A stretch of DNA of 58,329 nucleotides from Rhodanobacter thiooxydans LCS2. Lineage in GTDB: Bacteria; Pseudomonadota; Gammaproteobacteria; Xanthomonadales; Rhodanobacteraceae. Each line of letters opens with the position of its first letter. The first letter of the stretch is position 1. Below are positions 53,483 through 58,329 of the stretch, piece after piece. The notes beneath the pieces were generated by a model. That model made no database searches. It was not told the DNA's origin and saw only the letters and a list, made by a program, of their open reading frames with translations. The stretch is taken from assembly GCF_000264375.1 (NCBI RefSeq), contig NZ_AJXW01000039.1, positions 1 to 58,329 of the forward strand, read 5' to 3'. The translations under genes and the position numbers were made by a program.

Positions 53483-53496
53483 CGCAAAATTTTGCG
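53483..53496. promoter_or_regulatory. Perfect 14-bp palindrome in the receptor leader
   Basis: CGCAAAATTTTGCG lies 40-53 nt before the receptor start codon. The flanks carry additional TTGCGAA words on the same strand (about 53461-53466 and 53492-53498). It is in the presumed 5' leader and could be an operator for a repressor. Confidence 0.45.
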
Positions 53497-53629
53497 AATT
53501 GCAGACAACGAGGATTCCTACCGGACGCGGCGAACTTGCAGACGAAGCCCGGGAACGATCCGCTGATTCCCCAATCAGCTGGACCGGCAAAGCAAATCCT
53601 CTCCGGGATCAATTTCTTGACCCTGGGAT

Positions 53630-53658
53630 TTGATAACAAGAAAATACGAAAACGTCAA
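53630..53658 (-). promoter_or_regulatory. Sigma-70-type promoter for the second receptor gene
   Basis: On the minus strand TTGACG (53653-53658) and TATCAA (53630-53635) are separated by exactly 17 nt in an A/T-rich stretch. Transcription starting near 53623 would give a leader of about 180 nt that includes the palindrome at 53483. The rest of this 343-bp gap holds only the pilU terminator. Confidence 0.55.
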
Positions 53659-53740
53659 CGATTCCGTAACAATTGGCGCACCCATATCCCCGAAAGGTCG
53701 AGGTGACTTCGGCGCACCACCTTTCCGGCCACACCCAAAC

Positions 53741-53766
53741 GAAAAGGCGCCCGAAGGCGCCTCTTC
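53741..53766 (-). terminator. Intrinsic terminator after pilU
   Basis: GAAAAGGCGCC and GGCGCCTCTTC pair with one mismatch around CGAA. Leftward, the stem ends in TTTTCGTTT, 20 nt past the pilU stop codon. Confidence 0.75.
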
Positions 53767-53786
53767 GCAGTGCCGCGGTTACGGCG

Positions 53787-54953
53787 TTAGCGGTTGAGGA
53801 AATTGCTGCTGAAGTTCTGCGAGTCGCGGTTTTCTTCCAGCTCGACGCCTTCCAGGCCCTGTGACAGGGTATGCGCGTCGCCGCCTTGCGCCAGCTTGAT
53901 GCGCAGGCGCACCTCGTTGGAACTGTCGGCGTAGCGCAGGGCATCCTCGTAGCTGATCTCGCCGGCGTGGTACAGCTCGACCAGGCTCTGGTCGAAGGTC
54001 TTCATGCCGAGCAGGGTGGACTCCTTCATCACTTCCTTCAGCTTGTGGATCTCGCCCTGGCGGATGTAGTCCTGCACCAGCGGCGTGCCCAGCAGAATCT
54101 CCACCGCGACCCGGCGGGCCTTGCCGTCGGGCGTGGGGATAAGCTGCTGCGCCACGATGCCCTTCAGGTTCAGCGACAGGTCCATCAGCAGCTGCTGGCG
54201 GCGATCCTCCGGGAAGAAGTGCAGGATGCGGTCCATCGCCTGGTTGGCATTGTTCGCGTGCAGCGTGCACAGCACCAGGTGGCCGGTTTCGGCGAAGGCG
54301 ATCGCGTGGTCCATGCCCTCGCGGGTGCGGACTTCGCCGATCATGATCACGTCCGGCGCCTGGCGCAGGGTGTTCTTCAGCGCGTTGTCCCAGCTGTCGG
54401 TGTCGATACCGACCTCGCGCTGGGTGATGATGCAGCCCTCGTGCTTGTGCACGTATTCGATCGGGTCCTCGATGGTGATGATGTGCCCGGTCGAGTTCTG
54501 GTTGCGGTAGCCGATCATCGCCGCCAGCGAGGTCGATTTGCCCGACCCGGTGGCGCCGACGAACACGATGATGCCGCGCTTGGTCATCGCCAGCTGCTTG
54601 ATCACCGGCGGCAACGTCAGCTCCTCGATGGTGGGGATCTTCGACTCGATCCGGCGCAGCACCATGCCCACGCAGTTGCGCTGGTAGAAGCACGACACGC
54701 GGAAGCGGCCCACGCCCTGCGCGGAAATCGCGAACTGGCACTCGTGGGTTTTCTCGAACTCCTCGCGCTGGCCCGGCGTCATCACGTTGAGCACCATGTC
54801 GCGCGCCTGCTGGATGGACAGCGGGCTCTGCGTGATCGGCACGATCCGGCCCTGCACCTTCATCGAAGGAGCGACGCCCGCGGTGATGAACAAGTCGGAG
54901 GCCTTCTTGTGCACCATCAGTTTCAGGAACGAGGTGAAATCGAAGTCACTCAT
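53787..54953 (-). CDS. pilU: Type IV pilus retraction ATPase PilU
   Basis: This 388-residue secretion ATPase of the PilT class has Walker A GATGSGKSTS, the Asp box IEDPIEYVHKHEGC, Walker B VIMIGEVRTREGM and the His box LCTLHANNANQAMDRI. The AIRNLIRE motif of PilT is absent. Together with a longer C-terminal tail (LEGVELEENRDSQNF), this marks it as PilU, which assists PilT in high-force retraction. It follows pilT with a 148-bp gap that contains heptad repeats. Confidence 0.95.
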   Translation of the reverse strand: MSDFDFTSFLKLMVHKKASDLFITAGVAPSMKVQGRIVPITQSPLSIQQARDMVLNVMTPGQREEFEKTHECQFAISAQGVGRFRVSCFYQRNCVGMVLRRIESKIPTIEELTLPPVIKQLAMTKRGIIVFVGATGSGKSTSLAAMIGYRNQNSTGHIITIEDPIEYVHKHEGCIITQREVGIDTDSWDNALKNTLRQAPDVIMIGEVRTREGMDHAIAFAETGHLVLCTLHANNANQAMDRILHFFPEDRRQQLLMDLSLNLKGIVAQQLIPTPDGKARRVAVEILLGTPLVQDYIRQGEIHKLKEVMKESTLLGMKTFDQSLVELYHAGEISYEDALRYADSSNEVRLRIKLAQGGDAHTLSQGLEGVELEENRDSQNFSSNFLNR

Positions 54954-54963
54954 GGCTTTAGCC

Positions 54964-55099
54964 CCGGGAATAGGGAATAGGGAAATAGGGAATTGGAGTC
55001 GAGGCACACCGCAAACCGGCGGCAGAAATCGAGAGGTTCGAGCAGGCGCGGTGCTCCACGCTTCTCAACGATTCCCGATTCCCGATTCCCTATTCCCGG
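54964..55099. repeat. Inverted heptad repeats between pilT and pilU
   Basis: The left arm has GGGAATA, GGGAATA, GGGAAATA and GGGAATT (54966-54994). The right arm has three CGATTCC units and one CTATTCC (55069-55096). The outer 15 bp, CCGGGAATAGGGAAT (54964-54978) and its exact complement (55085-55099), form a perfect inverted repeat enclosing 106 bp. The right arm starts 2 nt after the pilT stop codon and the left arm ends 10 nt before pilU. The same CTATTCC unit occurs at 23765-23834. Confidence 0.88.
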
Positions 55100-55101
55100 C
55101 T

Positions 55102-56139
55102 TCATTTGAAATTGTCCTTGTTCTTGGCGTAGGCCTGCGCCTGCTGGCGCGTCACCAGGCCGCGTTTGACCAGATCCTGCAGGCACTGGTCCAGCGTCTG
55201 CATGCCGAACTGCTGGCCGGTCTGGATCGACGAATACATCTGCGCCACCTTGTCCTCGCGGATCAGGTTGCGGATGGCCGGTATGCCGACCATGATCTCG
55301 TGCGCCGCGATGCGGCCGCCGCCAACCTTCTTCAGCAGCGACTGCGAGATCACCGCGCGCAGGCTTTCGGACAGCATCGAGCGCACCATCGGCTTCTCGC
55401 CGGCGGGGAATACGTCGATGATGCGGTCGATGGTCTTCGCCGCCGAGCTGGTATGCACGGTGGCGAACACCAGGTGGCCGGTCTCCGCCGCGGTCAGCGC
55501 CAGGCGGATGGTTTCCAGGTCACGCAACTCGCCGACCAGGATGTAGTCCGGGTCTTCGCGCAGCGCCGAACGCAGCGCTTCATTGAAGCCCAGCGTGTCG
55601 CGGTGGATCTCGCGCTGGTTGACCAGGCACTTCTGCGAGGTGTGCACGAACTCGATCGGGTCCTCGATCGTGAGCATGTGCCCGTATTCGTTCTTGTTGA
55701 TGTGGTCGACCATCGCCGCCAGCGTGGTCGACTTGCCCGAGCCGGTCGGGCCGGTCACCAGGATCAGTCCCTGCGGCTGCTCGATCAGCTCCTTGAAGAT
55801 GTGCGGCGCACCGAGGTCCTCCAACGTCAGCACCTCGGACGGAATGGTGCGGAACACCGCGCCGGCGCCGCGGTTCTGGTTGAACGCGTTGACGCGGAAA
55901 CGTGCCAGCCCGGGAATCTCGAACGAGAAGTCGGTTTCGTAGAATTCCTCGTAGTCGCGCCGCTGCTTGTCCGACATGATGTCGTAGATCAGCGAGTGCA
56001 CCTGCTTGTGTTCGAGCGCGGGGATGTTGATCCGGCGAACGTCGCCATCGACGCGGATCATCGGTGGCAGCCCGGCGGACAAGTGCAGGTCCGAGGCCTT
56101 GTTCTTCACCGAGAAGGCAAGCAGTTCGGCAATGTCCAT
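55102..56139 (-). CDS. pilT: Type IV pilus retraction ATPase PilT
   Basis: This 345-residue hexameric ATPase has the N-terminal MDIAELLAFSVKNKASDLHL, Walker A GPTGSGKSTT, the Asp box IEDPIEFVH, Walker B YILVGELRDLET, the His box VFATVHTSSAAKTIDRI and the retraction motif AIRNLIREDK. It disassembles the pilus during twitching and DNA uptake. It is the first gene of a pilT-pilU pair that diverges from proC. Confidence 0.97.
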   Translation of the reverse strand: MDIAELLAFSVKNKASDLHLSAGLPPMIRVDGDVRRINIPALEHKQVHSLIYDIMSDKQRRDYEEFYETDFSFEIPGLARFRVNAFNQNRGAGAVFRTIPSEVLTLEDLGAPHIFKELIEQPQGLILVTGPTGSGKSTTLAAMVDHINKNEYGHMLTIEDPIEFVHTSQKCLVNQREIHRDTLGFNEALRSALREDPDYILVGELRDLETIRLALTAAETGHLVFATVHTSSAAKTIDRIIDVFPAGEKPMVRSMLSESLRAVISQSLLKKVGGGRIAAHEIMVGIPAIRNLIREDKVAQMYSSIQTGQQFGMQTLDQCLQDLVKRGLVTRQQAQAYAKNKDNFK

Positions 56140-56493
56140 GAAGTCGTTTCCCCTCAACCGATCGTCTGGGTGGCATGGATTCGTCTGCCACATCCGGGGC
56201 CGCATGACATCCGCGGGCGTGGTGCGCCGCAGCGCATGGCAACCGGCATCACGACACCACCTGGACGAGCTTTACGCACCCCTGTAGCCGCGCCGATACT
56301 ACTCGGGCAAGCGGCTGTGCGGCCAGTCTTTCCGCCCTCCATACGCAAACTGCCAACGCGGTTTGCGCACCCGGTCGAAAAAATCGCCAGCCGGCCTCGA
56401 CGACGCCCTTTCGCGCAGCCTTCCGCCGGCAAACCCGTCGCTCGCGCGCCGGCTCCAGTAAGGTACGTGCTCTGGACGGACGAGGAGCCCTGC
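56140..56493. other. 354-bp divergent intergenic region pilT / proC
   Basis: I find no gene here. In many relatives a yggS (PLP-binding) gene lies between pilT and proC, but none of its motifs is readable in any frame. The region must contain both divergent promoters; no convincing hexamers stand out. The open frame that runs through it into proC encodes no recognisable family. Confidence 0.5.
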
Positions 56494-57318
56494 ATGACAC
56501 GACTTGCCTTCATCGGCGGCGGCAACATGGCGCGCAGCCTGATCGGCGGCTTGCTGAAAACCGGCGTGGCGCCGGCCACCCTCAGCGTGGCCGAACCGCT
56601 GGCCGAGGCGCGCCAGGCGCTGGGCCGCGACTTCGGCATCGCCTGCTATGCCGAAAACCGGCTGGCCGCGGCGGATGCCGAGGTGATCCTGCTGGCGGTG
56701 AAGCCGCAAGTGATGCCGGCGATCCACGCCGATCTGCGCGACCTCCTGCAGCGCAACCGGCCGCTGCTGATCTCGATCGCCGCCGGCGTGCGGCTGGACC
56801 AGTTGGAGCGCTGGTTCGGCAGCGGGCTGCCGATCGTGCGCTGCATGCCCAACACGCCGGCGCTGATCGGCGCCGGCGCCACCGGTCTGTGCGCCAACCA
56901 CCGGGTCAGCCCGGCGCAGAAGGCGCAGGCACAACACATCCTCGACGCCGCCGGGATCACCCGCTGGATCGACGACGAGGCGCTGATGGATACCGTCACC
57001 GCACTGTCCGGTTCCGGTCCGGCGTATTTCTTCGCGCTGGTCGAAGCACTGGAAGCCACCGCGGTGGCGCAGGGCCTGCCACGCGACACCGCGCGGGCGC
57101 TCGCCGCGCAAACCTGCCTGGGCGCCGGCCGCATGCTGGTGGAGGGCGGCGAAGACCCGGCCGTACTGCGCCAGCGCGTCACCTCGCCGCATGGCACCAC
57201 CCAGGCCGCACTGGAAAGCTTCGCCGCCGACGGCCTGTCGCACATCGTCGCCCGCGCCGTCGCCGCCGCCACCCGGCGCGGTGTGGAACTCGCCGCCGAA
57301 CTGGACCAATTGCCGTGA
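56494..57318 (+). CDS. proC: Pyrroline-5-carboxylate reductase
   Basis: This 274-residue enzyme has FIGGGNMARSLIGGL (Rossmann NADPH motif), LAVKPQVM, MPNTPALIGAGATGL and the C-terminal ALSGSGPAYFFALVEAL and VTSPHGTTQAALESF signatures. It carries out the last step of proline synthesis. GAGGAG precedes the ATG by 6 nt. The stop codon overlaps the GTG of yggT. Confidence 0.96.
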   Translation: MTRLAFIGGGNMARSLIGGLLKTGVAPATLSVAEPLAEARQALGRDFGIACYAENRLAAADAEVILLAVKPQVMPAIHADLRDLLQRNRPLLISIAAGVRLDQLERWFGSGLPIVRCMPNTPALIGAGATGLCANHRVSPAQKAQAQHILDAAGITRWIDDEALMDTVTALSGSGPAYFFALVEALEATAVAQGLPRDTARALAAQTCLGAGRMLVEGGEDPAVLRQRVTSPHGTTQAALESFAADGLSHIVARAVAAATRRGVELAAELDQLP

Positions 57319-57890
57319 GCTACCTGCTGAATGCGCTCTCCCTGCTGCTCGACCTGGCGTTCGACGCAGTGGTCGTGCTGTTGCTGCTGCGCGTGGCTGC
57401 CGAAGCCTGCCGCGCCGATTTCCACAACCCGCTGAGCCAGTTCGTCTACCGCACCACCAACCCGGTGCTGGCGCCGATCCGCCGCGTGTTGCCGAACTGG
57501 CGCCGGATCAACCTGGCCGCCCTGCTGCTGGCATGGCTGGTGATGTTGCTCAAGCGGCTGCTGCTGTTCGCCCTGCTCGGGGTGCTGCCGCAACCGCTCG
57601 GCCTGATCGTGCTGTCGCTGGCCGAGCTGCTCGACTTCGTGCTGCTGTGCTACCTGGTACTGATCTTCGGCTGGTCGCTGCTGAGCATGTTCGCGGTGGA
57701 CCGCCGCCACCCCATGCTGCAACTGGCCGGCAGTATCGTCGCCCCGCTGCTGCGCCCGCTGCACGGCCGGCTGATCGTCGGCCAGATCGACTTCGCACCG
57801 ATGGCGGTGATGATCGCGCTGCTGCTGGTGCGGCTGCTGGTCGCGGCGCCGTTGCTGGATCTGGGGGCGCAGTTGGCGTTGGGCACCTGA
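57315..57890 (+). CDS. yggT: YggT family membrane protein
   Basis: This 191-residue protein has two YGGT repeats, each a pair of membrane helices around an amphipathic loop (NPLSQFVYRTTNPVLAPIRRVLP and HPMLQLAGSIVAPLLRPLH, seen as two blocks). The GTG start overlaps the proC stop (GTGA). The family lies near proC in many bacteria and has been linked to osmotic or division-related membrane functions, but its molecular role is uncertain. A yggU gene does not follow. Confidence 0.9.
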   Translation: MSYLLNALSLLLDLAFDAVVVLLLLRVAAEACRADFHNPLSQFVYRTTNPVLAPIRRVLPNWRRINLAALLLAWLVMLLKRLLLFALLGVLPQPLGLIVLSLAELLDFVLLCYLVLIFGWSLLSMFAVDRRHPMLQLAGSIVAPLLRPLHGRLIVGQIDFAPMAVMIALLLVRLLVAAPLLDLGAQLALGT

Positions 57891-57958
57891 GTTTTCCCTT
57901 GTGGGCGGCGGCTTCAGCTGCCGTTTCTTTTTGAAGCAAGGGCTCAAGAGCTTTCGTC

Positions 57959-58329
57959 CTCCTTCGGAGGGCGAGTTACTTTCTCTCGCTTGCCCGAGAG
58001 AAAGTAACCAAAGAGAGGGCACCCCGCTCGGCGCTTGCCGGGCTCCTGCCCGGCAAGTCCGCGAGTCGGGGCCGGGCTTTTCGACCGGACTCCTGTCCGG
58101 GCGAAAAGGCGTTGCCATCCCTGGCAACGCCCGCTGCGCGGCCTGTCGATCCCGACTCGCCGCCGCGCAAGGGACCCCGGTAGAGCAGCGGGCCATCCTG
58201 GCCCGCACTCGGTGATAGAGCTGAAAAGCAGGAGCCGCAGCAGAGCATCGCTCTGCTGTGGCTTTGCTCTGGCTCTTCTGAAGAGTGCGCGCTGGGAGCG
58301 CGCTGCTTTACCCGGGGCCCCTATGGCGC
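57959..58329. repeat. Large palindrome-rich intergenic repeat (GTTACTTTCTCT type), runs off window
   Basis: No gene follows yggT. Consecutive hairpins fill the region: CCTCC/GGAGG (57959-57970); a 14-bp perfect stem GTTACTTTCTCTCG / CGAGAGAAAGTAAC (57975-58008); CTTGCCGGG/CCCGGCAAG (58034-58057); a long-range stem GCGAGTCGGG (58061-58070) with CCCGACTCGC (58151-58160). The long-range stem encloses CCGGAC/GTCCGG and GGCGTTGCCA/TGGCAACGCC. GCGGGCCA/TGGCCCGC (58188-58206) and CAGCAGAGC/GCTCTGCTG (58238-58258) follow. I recall GTTACTTT.../...AAAGTAAC repeats of this kind from many Xanthomonadaceae and other Proteobacteria. Short open frames here are not genes. Confidence 0.8.

Noticed and set aside
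54787..57318. An 843-codon frame ending in proC, suggesting a fusion protein
   Set aside because: The upstream part runs antisense through pilT and pilU and across non-coding DNA. ProC has its own start codon and ribosome binding site at 56494.
57901..58215. A 104-codon open frame and its antisense counterpart after yggT
   Set aside because: The frames lie inside a run of palindromes and have no ribosome binding site or family features.

Overview
The window is a high-GC (roughly two-thirds G+C), densely packed gammaproteobacterial chromosome segment. Gene content and order point to the Xanthomonadales, most likely Rhodanobacteraceae and plausibly Rhodanobacter. The pointers are a nirK-type denitrification gene beside an FNR regulator, two Oar-like TonB-dependent receptors, a pilGHIJ-chpABC operon without pilK, a DUF1631-nadC pair, and heptad and large palindromic intergenic repeats. 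The genus is an inference from memory, not from a search.

Layout. 1-1119: the 5' end of a lipoprotein copper nitrite reductase (cut by the window edge), a candidate FNR/DNR box, and an Fe-S FNR regulator. 1302-1414: tRNA-Asn and its terminator. 1482-6311: nucleotide nucleosidase ppnN and a large TonB-dependent receptor. 6664-10231: a leftward cluster grxD-yciK-marC-acyltransferase (OlsF-like). 10348-16214: sodB, purEK, a Trm112-like protein, DUF1631 protein, nadC. 16211-22545: a two-component system and a tesA/ybbA/ybbP lipase-ABC cluster, bracketed by two copies of an unusual multi-hairpin repeat. 22601-25240: a transporter, a GSGD-repeat exported protein and a His-rich exported helical protein. 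25287-29075: a leftward five-gene operon gspN-hisN-nudE-cysQ-mazG that is largely nucleotide/phosphate housekeeping. 29141-31745: bioA, a small lipoprotein, rsmE. 31768-43511: the complete Pil-Chp chemosensory operon for type IV pilus control (pilG-pilH-pilI-pilJ-chpA-chpB-chpC). 43881-47757: the divergent gshB-tonB-yqgE-ruvX-pyrB cluster, an order also known beside pilG in Pseudomonas. 47857-53443: a large lipoprotein, a BON-domain protein and a second TonB-dependent receptor. 53787-57890: pilU and pilT (retraction ATPases) diverging from proC-yggT. 57959 to the end: a large palindrome-rich repeat.

How parts work together. Type IV pilus motility is the main theme: PilT/PilU power retraction, and PilJ-PilI-ChpA-PilG/PilH form the signalling pathway. 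Its adaptation arm looks broken: no CheR-type PilK is present, and the CheB-like ChpB has lost the catalytic serine. FNR next to nirK suggests oxygen-controlled denitrification. Many genes are joined by 4-bp ATGA/GTGA overlaps, indicating translational coupling.

The most unusual items are (i) the 263/227-bp nested-hairpin element at 16211 and 22319, whose left end contains the upstream gene's stop codon and whose 36-bp unit shows a compensatory base-pair change; (ii) a 55-codon bridging ORF exactly linking ybbA to ybbP over a hairpin that buries the ybbP ribosome binding site; (iii) the degenerate ChpB; and (iv) several perfect palindromes upstream of regulators and receptors. No CRISPR array, phage, integrase or insertion-sequence transposase was seen.
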